From an uncultured Roseobacter sp. (GTDB lineage Bacteria > Pseudomonadota > Alphaproteobacteria > Rhodobacterales > Rhodobacteraceae): 64,000 nucleotides of DNA. Positions 17,190 to 25,857 of this stretch are shown here, piece by piece; within the stretch, counting starts at the first letter, position 1; the number at the start of each line of letters is the position of its first letter. The notes beneath the pieces were generated by a model. That model was not told where the DNA came from and made no database searches. It was given only the letters and a program-made list of their open reading frames with translations. The position numbers were made by a program, and so were the translations under genes. The stretch covers positions 620,001 through 684,000 of the forward strand of contig NZ_CANMDB010000002.1 of assembly GCF_947496515.1 (NCBI RefSeq). Reading direction: 5' to 3'.

Positions 17190-18581
17190 ATGACCGAGCA
17201 GTCAGCAGAGGTGGCGCGGGACGACGAGGACGACGCCTACCTTCTGGGGCCCAAGGCGATTGCGGCGATCCTTTACGCCGTGGACATCGACGACAGTGCC
17301 AAGCTGACGGAGCTCATGGCGCCGCTGCACGCCGCCGACATCGCGGATCTGCTCGAACAGATCAATCCCTTTGACCGGTCCCGGCTCATTCGCCTCTACG
17401 GGCGGGAGTTCGACGGCGAAATCCTGTCGGAACTCGACGAAGCGATTCGCGAGGAAGTCATCGCGGTTCTGGCGCCGCAGGTTCTGAACCAGGCCATCCG
17501 CGACATGGACAGCGACGATGTGGTCGATCTGGTCGAGGATCTGGAGGACCACCAGCAGGAAGCCATCCTCAAGGCGCTCCCCGATACCGACCGGGTCGCG
17601 GTCGAACAGGCGCTCAGCTACCCGGAATACTCCGCCGGTCGCCTGATGCAGCGCGAGGTCGTCATGGCGCCCGAGCACTGGACCGTGGGCACCGCCATCG
17701 ACCATCTGCGCAGCACACCGGAGGCGCAGCTGCCGGATCAGTTCTACCATATCGTGCTGGTGGACCCGCGGCTGCACCCCATTGGCAACGTCACGTTGGG
17801 CAAGCTCATGCGCTCCAAACGCGAGGTACGGCTGAAGGACATTCAGGAAGAGACCTTCCAGATCATCCCCGCCACCCAGGACGAATCGGACGTGGCCTAC
17901 GCCTTCAACCAGTACCACCTGATCTCCGCCCCCGTGGTCGATGACGAAGACCGCCTGATCGGGGTGATTACCATCGACGACGCCATGGCCGTGCTCGACG
18001 AAGAGCACGAAGAAGACATCCTGCGCCTTGCCGGTGTGGGGGAAGGCTCGCTCAGCGACCGGGTGATCGAGACGACCAAGCAGCGCCTGCCGTGGCTCGC
18101 CGTCAACCTCGTCACCGCCATCGCCGCCAGCCTCGTGATCGCCCAGTTCGAGGTGGCGATCGCCCAGATCGTGGCGCTGGCGGTGCTGATGCCGATCGTC
18201 GCCTCCATGGGCGGCAATGCGGGCACCCAGTCGCTGACCGTGGCGGTGCGCGCCATCGCCACCAAGGACCTGACCGGCGCCAACGTCTGGCGGGTCATCC
18301 GGCGCGAAGTGCTGGTGGGGCTGATCAACGGTGTGATCTTTGCGGTCGTCATGGGCGTCGTGGGCCTGATCTGGTTCGGCTCGCCCGCGCTGGGCTACGT
18401 GATTGCGGCCGCCATGGTGATCAATCTCGTGGTGGCGGGGCTCGCAGGTACGGTCATCCCGGTGATCCTCGACCGGGTGGGCGTGGACCCGGCCCTTGCC
18501 TCGGGCGCCTTTGTGACCACGGTGACGGATGTGGTGGGCTTTTTCGCCTTCCTGGGCCTCGCCGTGATCGTGCTGTTGTGA
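17190..18581 (+). CDS. mgtE: Magnesium transporter MgtE
   Basis: 463 residues in the standard order. The N-terminal helical MgtE-N domain (about 40-140) carries many acidic residues. A pair of CBS domains follows (about 145-265: MQREVVMAPEHWTVGTAID, then VDDEDRLIGVITIDD). The rest is a five-helix membrane domain containing MGGNAGTQSLTVAVRA and ending in DVVGFFAFLGLA. MgtE is a dimeric Mg2+ channel gated by Mg2+ bound at the N/CBS domains. AGAGGAGAGG lies just before the ATG. No riboswitch seen in the 109-bp leader. Confidence 0.95.
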   Translation: MTEQSAEVARDDEDDAYLLGPKAIAAILYAVDIDDSAKLTELMAPLHAADIADLLEQINPFDRSRLIRLYGREFDGEILSELDEAIREEVIAVLAPQVLNQAIRDMDSDDVVDLVEDLEDHQQEAILKALPDTDRVAVEQALSYPEYSAGRLMQREVVMAPEHWTVGTAIDHLRSTPEAQLPDQFYHIVLVDPRLHPIGNVTLGKLMRSKREVRLKDIQEETFQIIPATQDESDVAYAFNQYHLISAPVVDDEDRLIGVITIDDAMAVLDEEHEEDILRLAGVGEGSLSDRVIETTKQRLPWLAVNLVTAIAASLVIAQFEVAIAQIVALAVLMPIVASMGGNAGTQSLTVAVRAIATKDLTGANVWRVIRREVLVGLINGVIFAVVMGVVGLIWFGSPALGYVIAAAMVINLVVAGLAGTVIPVILDRVGVDPALASGAFVTTVTDVVGFFAFLGLAVIVLL

Positions 18582-18589
18582 GCGCAGGG

Positions 18590-18721
18590 TTTCATCGCGC
18601 GTTCACGCGCGTCTTTCGTCATCGCGCGCCTGTGCGCGTCTTTCGTCACAGCGCGACCACGCGTGTTTTCCGCTACTGCGCGCCCGCGCCCCTGTTTCAT
18701 CATCGCGCGTTCATGAGCGTA
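18590..18721. repeat. 27-bp imperfect tandem repeat (minisatellite), five units
   Basis: Five adjoining units: 18590-18613 (24 bp, three bases shorter), 18614-18640, 18641-18667, 18668-18694 and 18695-18721. Each begins with TTTC or TTCC and carries a core like GTCATCGCGCG then a GC-rich half. Units differ by several substitutions. It lies between mgtE and fthC. The period is a multiple of three, so frames across it show a 9-residue period, but no start or ribosome site supports translation. Confidence 0.8.
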
Positions 18722-18764
18722 CCAACCACCTTTCGCCAGTCGGAAGGCCTTTCCGCGTGCTCCG

Positions 18765-19334
18765 GTGACTGATCTGGCAGAGGCCAAGGCCGCCGCCCGC
18801 AAAGCCGGTTTCGCCCGGCGCAAGGCGGCGCATGCAGCCGATCCGGGTACCGGGGCAGGGGTGCTCTCGGGCTTTCTGGCAGGGTTTCGCGGCGTGCCGC
18901 TCTCGGGCTACGTGCCCATCCGGACAGAGATTGACCCGCTGCCCGCCATGGCAGAGGCCGCCGCCCATGGCCCCGTGGGCATCCCGGTGATCGACGGCGC
19001 GGGGCAGCCCCTGCGCTTTGCCCGCTGGCAGCCCGGAATGGCGCTCATTGATGGTCCTTTTGGCGCGCAAATCCCGCAAACGCCGGACTGGATGGAACCC
19101 GAGATCCTGATCCTGCCCCTGGTGGCCTTTGATGCGCACGGTGTCCGCCTGGGCTACGGCGGTGGCTTTTACGACCGCACGCTGGACCGTCTCCGCGCCC
19201 GGCGCGCGACACTGGCGGTGGGCTTTGCCTATGCCGCACAGGAGGCCCAACGTCTGCCGCAGGAGCCCACAGACCAGCCGCTCGACTACATCGTCACAGA
19301 AGCAGGCGTGTTGGACCTGCAGCATTCCGACTGA
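18765..19334 (+). CDS. fthC: 5-formyltetrahydrofolate cyclo-ligase
   Basis: 189 residues from a GTG start. Signature GVRLGYGGGFYDRTLDRL carries the Mg-ATP-binding motif, with EPEILILPLVAFDAHG preceding it; the N-terminal Arg/Lys-rich helix is ARKAGFARRKAAH. The enzyme makes 5,10-methenyl-THF from 5-formyl-THF. The GTG lies shortly after a half-copy of the palindromic repeat core (18742-18754). The upstream ribosome site is weak, so the start is moderately certain. Followed directly by the 6S-RNA-like hairpin, an association known from other Proteobacteria. Confidence 0.88.
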   Translation: MTDLAEAKAAARKAGFARRKAAHAADPGTGAGVLSGFLAGFRGVPLSGYVPIRTEIDPLPAMAEAAAHGPVGIPVIDGAGQPLRFARWQPGMALIDGPFGAQIPQTPDWMEPEILILPLVAFDAHGVRLGYGGGFYDRTLDRLRARRATLAVGFAYAAQEAQRLPQEPTDQPLDYIVTEAGVLDLQHSD

Positions 19335-19336
19335 GC

Positions 19337-19495
19337 GGAGACCTGCACCTCTGGCCCCTCGATGGCCCGTCGCACATGGTCTCGGTGCGGAAGGTGATCC
19401 CAAGGTCTCCTGCGCGGTTGGGCACTTTCGCCAGCGAGACGACCCCGTGCCGGGTTGACGCCACCATCGGAGAGCTTGTCTGGGCCTCATCTTCC
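19337..19495 (+). ncRNA. ssrS: 6S RNA (SsrS), predicted from structure and position
   Basis: The stretch after fthC folds into one long interrupted rod, the hallmark of 6S RNA. CTC-GATGG (19358-19365) pairs with CCATC-G-GAG (19464-19472). CGTC and GCAC follow, pairing with GACG and GTGC. GGTCTCG (19378-19384) pairs with CGAGAC-G-ACC (19435-19444). The apical arm has CCCAA (19399-19403) with TTGGG (19418-19422). 6S RNA mimics an open promoter and binds sigma70 RNA polymerase; it is commonly beside the ygfA/fthC gene. Ends are approximate. Confidence 0.65.
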
Positions 19496-19745
19496 CCCGA
19501 ACCCTCGCAAAACCACCCGCCGCGCCCGGCTCGGGGCGGTGAGGTGCCCGGAGCAGGCATCGACGCGCCCGACGTCCCGGCATATTCCCGGCGGTCGTGC
19601 GGTGTCACGCTGCGCGGGCGGATGTCCGGGCCGGTTTCCTATCGGCGCGCGGTGGCGCACAGATCGTGGTCTCAACCCCGCGGGCTGCAAACAATTCTGC
19701 TCCGTTGCCCTTGCCGAGCACCGGGCCGCGCCCTACCCATCCTGA

Positions 19746-20558
19746 ATGAAAATACTTTTCCTCGGGGACGTGATGGGTCGGGCCGGGCGTCGCGCCATCA
19801 GCGAGACGCTGCCGCGGCTGCGCAAGGACTGGCGGCTGGATTTCGTCGTGGTCAACGGCGAGAACGCCACCTCCGGCGCCGGGCTGTCGGGGGCGCATGC
19901 GCGCACGATGCTGGACGCGGGCGCCGATTGCGTGACGCTGGGCGATCACGCCTTTGATCAGCGCGACATGCTGCAGTTCATCGAGCAGGAACCCCGCGTG
20001 ATCCGGCCCCTCAACTTCTCCAAGGCCGCACCGGGCAAGGGGGCCCGGCTCTTCACCGCTCGGAACGGGCGCAAGGTGCTGGTCGCGCAGGTGCTGGGGC
20101 AGGTCTTCATGAAGCGCCCCTTCGATGATCCCTTCTCGGCGCTGGAGCCGGTGCTCAAGACCCACCCTCTGGGTGGGCAGGCGGCGGCTGCGATCGTGGA
20201 TGTGCACTGCGAGGCGACCTCGGAAAAGATGGCCATGGGTCATTTCTGCGATGGCCGCGCCAGCCTCGTGGTGGGCACGCATACCCACGTGCCCACGGCG
20301 GATGCGATGATCCTGCCGGGCGGCACCGGGTACCTCAGCGATGCGGGGATGTGCGGCGACTATGCCTCCGTCATCGGGATGGACAAGGCAGAGCCCCTGC
20401 GCCGCTTCATCACCGGCATGCCGCGCGACCGCTTTCAGCCCGCCACGGGGCCCGTGACCCTCTCCGGTGTCTACGTGGAGACCGACGACCGCACCGGCAA
20501 AACCACCCGCATCGAGATGGTGCGCGACGGCGGGTTGTTGCAGCAAAGCGCGCCATGA
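19746..20558 (+). CDS. TIGR00282 family (YmdB-type) metallophosphoesterase
   Basis: 270 residues. The binuclear metal site is visible: LGDVMGRAGRRAI at the start, VNGENATSGAG, LGDHAFDQRDML and, near the end, VVGTHTHVPTADA. These are the Asp, Asn, Asp and His clusters of YmdB, a 2',3'-cyclic-nucleotide phosphodiesterase that affects mRNA levels in Bacillus. Full length. The 250 bp between the 6S-like RNA and this gene hold no feature I can name. Its stop overlaps the next ATG by four bases. Confidence 0.9.
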   Translation: MKILFLGDVMGRAGRRAISETLPRLRKDWRLDFVVVNGENATSGAGLSGAHARTMLDAGADCVTLGDHAFDQRDMLQFIEQEPRVIRPLNFSKAAPGKGARLFTARNGRKVLVAQVLGQVFMKRPFDDPFSALEPVLKTHPLGGQAAAAIVDVHCEATSEKMAMGHFCDGRASLVVGTHTHVPTADAMILPGGTGYLSDAGMCGDYASVIGMDKAEPLRRFITGMPRDRFQPATGPVTLSGVYVETDDRTGKTTRIEMVRDGGLLQQSAP

Positions 20559-21493
20559 CAGGGATGACACGTCCGGCGGGCGGGGCGGAGCGGCTGATGC
20601 TGACGGTGGTGCTGCTGGTGCTGGGAGCAGGCTGGGGCATCACCATGCCGCTCACCAAGATCGCCGTCTCAACAGGCTTTGGCCATTTCGGGCTCATCTT
20701 CTGGCAACTGGTGATCGGTGTGGTCTTGATGAGCCTCCTTCTCCTCTTGCGGGGGAAGGGCCTTCCAAGGCCCTTCCAGCGCGGGCCCGGACCGTGGCGC
20801 GTCTGGGCCGTGATCGCGCTGGTCGGCACGCTGGTGCCCAACACGGCCTCTTACCAGGCCGCGGTCCATCTGCCCGCAGGGATCATGGCGATCCTTCTGT
20901 CAATGATCCCCATGTTCGCCTTCCCTGTGGCGCTCGGCATGGGGCTCGACCGTTTTTCCTGGCGCCGTCTCGGCGGGCTCGTGGCCGGGCTCACCGGTGT
21001 TCTGCTCATCGTGGGCCCGGGCGCGCGCATCGCGGGCGATATCCCTGTGTTCTGGGTGGGCGTCGCCCTGATTGCCGGCATGTGCTACGCGATGGAAGGC
21101 AACATCGTCGCCAAATGGGGCACCGCCGGGATGGACCCGGTAGAGGTGCTCTGGGGCGCGTCCCTGCTGGGGGCCATCGCCGTGCTGCCGCTGACACTGC
21201 TCACGGGCCAGTTCATCCCGCCGGGGGCTCTCAACAGCACCGCCGGTCACGCGCTGATCGGGGCGGCGCTGGCGCACACGGGCGTTTACGCAGGCTACGT
21301 CTGGCTGGTGGGGCGCGCGGGCGCCGTCTTTGCGGTGCAGGTTAGCTATTTGGTCACGGGTTTCGGTGTATTCTGGGCAAAACTGATCTTGGATGAAGCT
21401 TACGTCGGCGTGATCTGGGCCGCGCTGCTGATGATGTTTGCAGGTCTCTACCTGGTGCAACCGCGCCCCAAGCCCGCGCTTGCCCCGGCCTGA
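20555..21493 (+). CDS. DMT-superfamily (EamA) transporter with an in-gene palindrome
   Basis: 312 residues with ten hydrophobic helices in two EamA repeats, MLTVVLLVLGAGWGITMPLT being the first. The ATG overlaps the stop of the phosphoesterase gene (ATGA). Residues about 66-76 (RGKGLPRPFQR), in the loop after helix 2, are encoded by a palindrome related to the intergenic repeat at 15731. The element adds a short basic loop without breaking the frame. Substrate unknown. Followed by a SLC13-type permease gene after 53 bp. Confidence 0.85.
   Translation: MTGMTRPAGGAERLMLTVVLLVLGAGWGITMPLTKIAVSTGFGHFGLIFWQLVIGVVLMSLLLLLRGKGLPRPFQRGPGPWRVWAVIALVGTLVPNTASYQAAVHLPAGIMAILLSMIPMFAFPVALGMGLDRFSWRRLGGLVAGLTGVLLIVGPGARIAGDIPVFWVGVALIAGMCYAMEGNIVAKWGTAGMDPVEVLWGASLLGAIAVLPLTLLTGQFIPPGALNSTAGHALIGAALAHTGVYAGYVWLVGRAGAVFAVQVSYLVTGFGVFWAKLILDEAYVGVIWAALLMMFAGLYLVQPRPKPALAPA
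20754..20777. repeat. Palindromic repeat variant inside a coding sequence
   Basis: Arms GGAAGGGCCTT (20754-20764) and AAGGCCCTTCC (20767-20777) around CC. Same GGCCTT/AAGGCC architecture as the copies at 15731 and 23781, but with GGG/CCC in place of AGG/CCT. It lies in frame within the DMT transporter. Confidence 0.75.
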
Positions 21494-21546
21494 GCGATGC
21501 GCAACACTCCCGCCATGCGCGAACAGACCCCAAGGTAGCACCGCAC

Positions 21547-23328
21547 TTGCCCTTCCTGACCGAGCTTTCCCCCAACGCCCCCGCCTTCGCCACCCTCGCG
21601 GTGGTGGCGCTGATGTTCGTGATGTTCATGCGCGAAAGCTACCCGACCGAGGTCGTGGCCATTGCGGGTGCGGCGGTGATGCTCACCCTCGGCGTGCTGC
21701 CCTACGACGACGCCCTCGCGGTGCTCAGCAACCCCGCCCCCTGGACCATTGCCGCGATGTTCATCGTGATGGGGGCACTGGTGCGCACCGGCGCGCTGGA
21801 GGTGCTGACCCAGCTCGCCGAACGCTACGCCAAGACCCACCCCCGCGGCGCTGTCGCTGGCGTGATCCTGTCGGTCATGGGGGCCTCGGCCATTATGAAC
21901 AATACCCCCGTTGTGGTCGTGATGATCCCGGTCGTGGTCCAGCTGAGCCAGACCCTGGGTGAAAAAGCCTCGAAGTTTCTCATCCCGCTCAGCTATGCGG
22001 CGATCATGGGCGGCTCGCTCACGCTGATCGGCACCTCCACCAACCTGCTGGTGGACGGGGTCGCCCGTACGCAAGGGCTGGCGCCCTTCACCATCTTTGA
22101 GATCCTGCCTATCGGTCTGGTGGTCTGCGTCTGGGGGCTGATCTACCTCAGCCTCTTCGCCCGCCGCCTGCTGCCCGAGCGCGACAGCATGGCCAACATG
22201 CTCTCGGACCGCTCCAAGATGAAGTTCTTCACCGAGGCGGTGATCCCGCCTGACTCAAACCTCATCGGGCGTGAGGTGCTGAGCGTGCAGCTCTTCAAAC
22301 GCGAGGGTGTGCGGCTCATCGACGTCGTCCGGGGCGACGCCTCTCTGCGCCGCAACCTCCAGGGGGTCGAGCTTCAGCTGGGCGACCGCGTGGTGCTGCG
22401 GACCCAGATGACCGAACTGCTCAGCCTGCAGGCCAACAAGGAACTCAAGCGCGTCGATCAGGTCTCGGCGGTGGAAACCACCACCGTCGAAGTGCTCATC
22501 ACCCCCGGCTGCCGCATGATCGGTCGCAGCCTGGGCGCGCTGCGGCTGCGGCGGCGCTACGGCGTCTATCCGCTGGCGGTGCACCGGCGCAATCAGAACA
22601 TCGGGCGGCAGCTTGATGATCTGATCGTCCGGGTGGGCGACACCCTGCTGCTCGAAGGCGCGCCTGCCGATATTCAACGGCTCGCGGCAGACATGGACAT
22701 GGTCGATGTCTCCCACCCTTCCGCGCGCGCCTTCCGGCGCAGCCATGCGCCCATCGCGGTGCTGGCGCTGGCTGGGATCGTCACCCTTGCCGCCTTCAAC
22801 GTGGCGCCGATCCTGCTGCTGGCGATCCTTGCCGTGGCGCTGGTGCTGGTGACGGGCTGCATTGACGCGGATGAGGCGTTCTCCTTCGTGGATGGCCGCC
22901 TGCTGGCGCTCATCTTCGCGATGCTGTCGGTGGGTGCCGCGCTGCAGAACTCGGGCGCTGTCGCACTCATCGTCGATGCGGTCTCGCCCACGCTTCAGAC
23001 GATGCCGCCCTGGCTGGTGGTGCTGGTCGTCTTCCTGATGACCTCCACCTTCACCGAGATCGTCTCCAACAATGCCGTGGCGGTGATCATGACACCGCTG
23101 GCCATTGGTCTGGCCGCCGCACTCGGCCTCGACCCGCGGCCTCTGGTGGTCGCTGTGATGATCGCCGCCTCCTGCGCCTTTGCCACGCCGATCGGTTACC
23201 AGACGAATACGCTGGTCTACGGCCCGGGTGGGTACCGGTTTACGGATTTCATGCGCGTGGGCATTCCGCTCAACCTCAGTATGGGGGTGATCTCCTCGCT
23301 GACCATCCCTCTGATCTGGCCGCTTTGA
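21547..23328 (+). CDS. SLC13-family permease with two TrkA-C domains
   Basis: 593 residues: a first group of membrane helices (about 15-205), two cytosolic RCK_C/TrkA-C domains (about 215-295 and 300-380; FKREGVRLIDVVRGDASLR, then GDTLLLEGAPADIQRLAADM), and a second helix group to the end. SLC13 hairpin motifs are present: SAIMNNTPVVVVMIPVV and, in the second half, FTEIVSNNAVAVIMTPLA. These carry anions such as sulfate or dicarboxylates with Na+. TTG start chosen at the frame's first plausible codon; a later Met is possible. Confidence 0.85.
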   Translation: MPFLTELSPNAPAFATLAVVALMFVMFMRESYPTEVVAIAGAAVMLTLGVLPYDDALAVLSNPAPWTIAAMFIVMGALVRTGALEVLTQLAERYAKTHPRGAVAGVILSVMGASAIMNNTPVVVVMIPVVVQLSQTLGEKASKFLIPLSYAAIMGGSLTLIGTSTNLLVDGVARTQGLAPFTIFEILPIGLVVCVWGLIYLSLFARRLLPERDSMANMLSDRSKMKFFTEAVIPPDSNLIGREVLSVQLFKREGVRLIDVVRGDASLRRNLQGVELQLGDRVVLRTQMTELLSLQANKELKRVDQVSAVETTTVEVLITPGCRMIGRSLGALRLRRRYGVYPLAVHRRNQNIGRQLDDLIVRVGDTLLLEGAPADIQRLAADMDMVDVSHPSARAFRRSHAPIAVLALAGIVTLAAFNVAPILLLAILAVALVLVTGCIDADEAFSFVDGRLLALIFAMLSVGAALQNSGAVALIVDAVSPTLQTMPPWLVVLVVFLMTSTFTEIVSNNAVAVIMTPLAIGLAAALGLDPRPLVVAVMIAASCAFATPIGYQTNTLVYGPGGYRFTDFMRVGIPLNLSMGVISSLTIPLIWPL

Positions 23329-23461
23329 CGCCCCCGTTGACGCTCTATGCCGCTATGCAGCAATTGCAATGCAGCATTGCCGTGTTTACGCTTGTTTCTT
23401 AGGGGTTTGTTCATATTTTCGGTCGTATCAGAACGCATGGTTCTGAGGAAAGGAGTGGCTT

Positions 23462-23626
23462 ATGAACACTGTGATAGCACGACTGAAGGACGCGGCCGAG
23501 AAGCGGGCGCAGTTCAACCGCACCTATAACGAGCTGCGGTTCATGCCACGCGAAACGGCGATTGATCTGGGGATGTTCCCGGAAGACGCCTATCATGTGG
23601 CGTACGCCCACGTCTACGGACGCTAA
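23462..23626 (+). CDS. Small DUF1127-like protein
   Basis: 54 residues, MNTVIARLKDAAEKRAQFNR onward, with NELRFMPRETAIDLGMFPED, which resembles the DUF1127 helix and its LxDIGI-like end. An excellent ribosome site, AGGAAAGGAG, lies 6 bases ahead of the ATG. A strong terminator-like hairpin follows about 40 bp after the stop. Together these support a real monocistronic gene. It lies between two SLC13-type permease genes. Family assignment is tentative. Confidence 0.7.
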   Translation: MNTVIARLKDAAEKRAQFNRTYNELRFMPRETAIDLGMFPEDAYHVAYAHVYGR

Positions 23627-23663
23627 GGCGATACCGGCGCAGAAACGCGCCACGAGTTTCCCA

Positions 23664-23710
23664 GGCCCGCGGCTGGTACCGAAAGGTTAAAACCAGTGCG
23701 CGGGCCTTTT
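23664..23710 (+). terminator. Rho-independent terminator after the small DUF1127-like gene
   Basis: GGCCCGCGGCTGGT at 23664-23677 pairs with ACCAGTGCGCGGGCC near 23692-23706 with one short bulge and is followed by TTTT. It is correctly oriented for the plus-strand gene ending at 23626. Confidence 0.75.
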
Positions 23711-23780
23711 ATGTTTCGGGCCAGTGACCACGCCCTGCGCGATCCCGTGGCCCGGGCGCGCAACGGGGCAGCAGCGCGGG

Positions 23781-23800
23781 AAAGGCCTTCGAAGGCCTTT
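23781..23800. repeat. Perfect palindromic repeat, copy 2
   Basis: AAAGGCCTTCGAAGGCCTTT, identical to the core of the copy at 15731-15752, in the 400-bp gap between the small DUF1127-like gene and the second SLC13-type gene. The rest of that gap holds a terminator and the 11-bp repeats described separately; no gene is supported. Confidence 0.8.
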
Positions 23801-23899
23801 GGCCCAGCGGCGCGCGCCGCACCGGTTCTGGGCGTTCGCACAGCACAGGGGTCGTTAGGAAACCGCATCGTCCGCTGCGTTACCGCGGCGCCCACCGCG

Positions 23900-23943
23900 A
23901 CAAACACCGACGTCATACCGACGCAATACCGACGTGGTACCGA
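23900..23943. repeat. Four tandem 11-bp repeats
   Basis: Units ACAAACACCGA, CGTCATACCGA, CGCAATACCGA and CGTGGTACCGA follow without gaps, sharing the end TACCGA or CACCGA. They lie about 90 bp past the stop of the minus-strand SLC13-type gene, in non-coding DNA. Confidence 0.6.
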
Positions 23944-24032
23944 CACGCGGTTTCGCTTCGGAATAAGGCCCGATGCCGCGATAGGGCGATTCGCCCCGCG
24001 GCGGTCCGCCAGCCGTTGCGCGTCCGTACCGG

Positions 24033-25805
24033 TTACAAAGGCCACACGATCAGGATCATCGGGATGGAGACCGCGACCACGATGATTTCCAGCGGCAACC
24101 CCATGCGCCAGTAGTCGCCAAACCGGTACCCGCCGGGCCCCAGGATGAGCGTATTGTTCTTGTGCCCGATGGGCGTCAGGAAGGCCGAGGAGGCCGCCAC
24201 CGCCACGGCCATCAGAAAGGGGTCCGGCGAGACCTCAAGGCTCTGCGCCATCTGGATGCCCACGGGCGCTGCGACGATGGTCGTGGCGGTATTATTGAGC
24301 ACGTCCGACAGCGTCATGGTCACCACCATCAGCACCGTGAGCACCGCCCAGGCGGGCAAGCCGTCGGTCCAGCCTACCAGCGCACCCGCAATCAGCTCTG
24401 TCCCGCCGGAGCTTTCCAGCGCCGCACCCAGCGGGATCATGGAGCCCAGCAGCACCACTACCGGCCAGTTGATATGATCGTAAAGTTCCGCCAGCGGCAC
24501 GATCCGGGCCAGCACATAGGCCACGACCACCAGCCCCAGAGCGATGGGCAGATAGAGCAGCCCCAGGCTCGCCGCCACCACGGCACCGGCAAAGAGCCCG
24601 ATGGCCAGCCACACCTTGCGGTTCTCCGTCACCGCCAACCCCCTGTCCGCCAGCGGCAAACACCCCAGCCAGTCAGTGACGTCCGGCCCGGTGTCGCGCG
24701 GCACCAGCAACAGCAGGATATCGCCCGCCTCCACGCGCGTCTTGCGCAGGTGGTGCGTCATCCGTTTGCCCTGCCGCGAGATGCCCAGAAGAACCGTGCG
24801 CTGGCGCCAGGCAAGACCGATGGATTGCGCAGTCTTGCCGGTAATGCGAGAGACCTCCGGCACGACAACCTCAATAATTTCAACGCCTTCTCCGTCAGCG
24901 CGCAGGGCCTCCTCGCGCTTGGCCTCCGCCACGGCCAGATCCAGACTGGTGCGAAACTCATCCAGCGCATCCGGCGTGGCCTCCAGCACCAGCGCGTCGC
25001 CCGCCCGCAGAACGGTATTGCGCGACTGGCCGTAGCGCCGCTTGCCGTCGCGAATGAGACCGAGGATCGCCACATCCGCGCGTTCCGCAGGCTCGATCAG
25101 TTCGGCCACCCGTTTGCCGATCTGCTTGCTCTCTTCGGGCAAGATCAGCTCCGCGATATACTGCGCGAGATCCGCCTCCGTCACCGTTGGTGCCTCTCTC
25201 TGCGGGATCAGCCGCCAGCCGATGAGGGCCACGAAAAGCAGCCCCGCGCCTGCCGCAGCCAGACCCACCGGCGCGAAATCGAACATCGCGAACGGTGCGC
25301 CGAGAGAATCTTCACGAATGGTGGCGATGATGATGTTGGGCGGCGTGCCGATCAGCGTGGCCATGCCACCCAGAATCGTCGCGAAACTCAGCGGCATCAG
25401 GCTCAGCCCCGCGGGCCGCGCCGCCTTGCGGGCGGTCTGGATGTCCACCGGCATCAGCAGGGCGAGGGCCGCCACATTGTTCATAAAGGCCGAGAGCACA
25501 CCGCCGATGGCCCCCATCAGCGCGATATGCGCGCCAAGCGAGCGGGAGGCATCCACCAGCGTCCGGGTGATCAGGAACACCGCACCCGACCGCACCAGAC
25601 CGGCGGAGACCACCAGCACGAGGGCCACGACCAGCGTGGCCGGATGGCCGAAGCCCGCAAAGGCTTCCGCACTGGGGACCACGCCCAGCACCACCGCGAT
25701 CATCAGCGCGGAAAACGCCACGATATCATAGCGAAACCGCCCCCAGAGCAGCAGGCCAAAGACCGCCGCAAAGAGCGTGAAGAGAATAATCTGGTCGGAT
25801 GTCAC
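24033..25805 (-). CDS. SLC13-family permease with TrkA-C domains
   Basis: 590 residues from a GTG start (VTSDQIILFTLFAAVFG). Layout is like the plus-strand permease at 21547: helices, two TrkA-C domains (about 205-290 and 310-395), helices. SLC13 hairpins are SAFMNNVAALALLMPVDI and LSDVLNNTATTIVAAPVG; the end is FLTPIGHKNNTLILGPGGYR. It is a paralog, not a copy. The frame is open 55 codons further upstream, but that part is polar and overlaps the divergent gene, so GTG 25805 is preferred. Likely transports sulfate or a small dicarboxylate. Confidence 0.85.
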   Translation of the reverse strand: MTSDQIILFTLFAAVFGLLLWGRFRYDIVAFSALMIAVVLGVVPSAEAFAGFGHPATLVVALVLVVSAGLVRSGAVFLITRTLVDASRSLGAHIALMGAIGGVLSAFMNNVAALALLMPVDIQTARKAARPAGLSLMPLSFATILGGMATLIGTPPNIIIATIREDSLGAPFAMFDFAPVGLAAAGAGLLFVALIGWRLIPQREAPTVTEADLAQYIAELILPEESKQIGKRVAELIEPAERADVAILGLIRDGKRRYGQSRNTVLRAGDALVLEATPDALDEFRTSLDLAVAEAKREEALRADGEGVEIIEVVVPEVSRITGKTAQSIGLAWRQRTVLLGISRQGKRMTHHLRKTRVEAGDILLLLVPRDTGPDVTDWLGCLPLADRGLAVTENRKVWLAIGLFAGAVVAASLGLLYLPIALGLVVVAYVLARIVPLAELYDHINWPVVVLLGSMIPLGAALESSGGTELIAGALVGWTDGLPAWAVLTVLMVVTMTLSDVLNNTATTIVAAPVGIQMAQSLEVSPDPFLMAVAVAASSAFLTPIGHKNNTLILGPGGYRFGDYWRMGLPLEIIVVAVSIPMILIVWPL

Positions 25806-25857
25806 TGGCTCGGTCCTCGCCCTTGATTTCGCGATGTGTTTTGCCTCAAGTGCCGTT

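Noticed and set aside
18590-18721. CRISPR array
   Set aside because: Units adjoin without spacers and differ from each other; no cas genes nearby. It is a tandem repeat.
18395-18823. Protein with 9-residue repeats across the minisatellite
   Set aside because: Periodicity follows from the 27-bp units; no start site or ribosome site supports translation.
19337-19495. SRP 4.5S RNA as identity of the hairpin
   Set aside because: The conserved SRP domain IV loop (GGTCAGG and GGAAGCAGCC) is absent; the long bulged rod fits 6S RNA better.
24162-25826. 554-codon plus frame opposite the second SLC13-type gene
   Set aside because: His/Gln/Arg-rich composition of an antisense shadow; the permease on the minus strand is clear.
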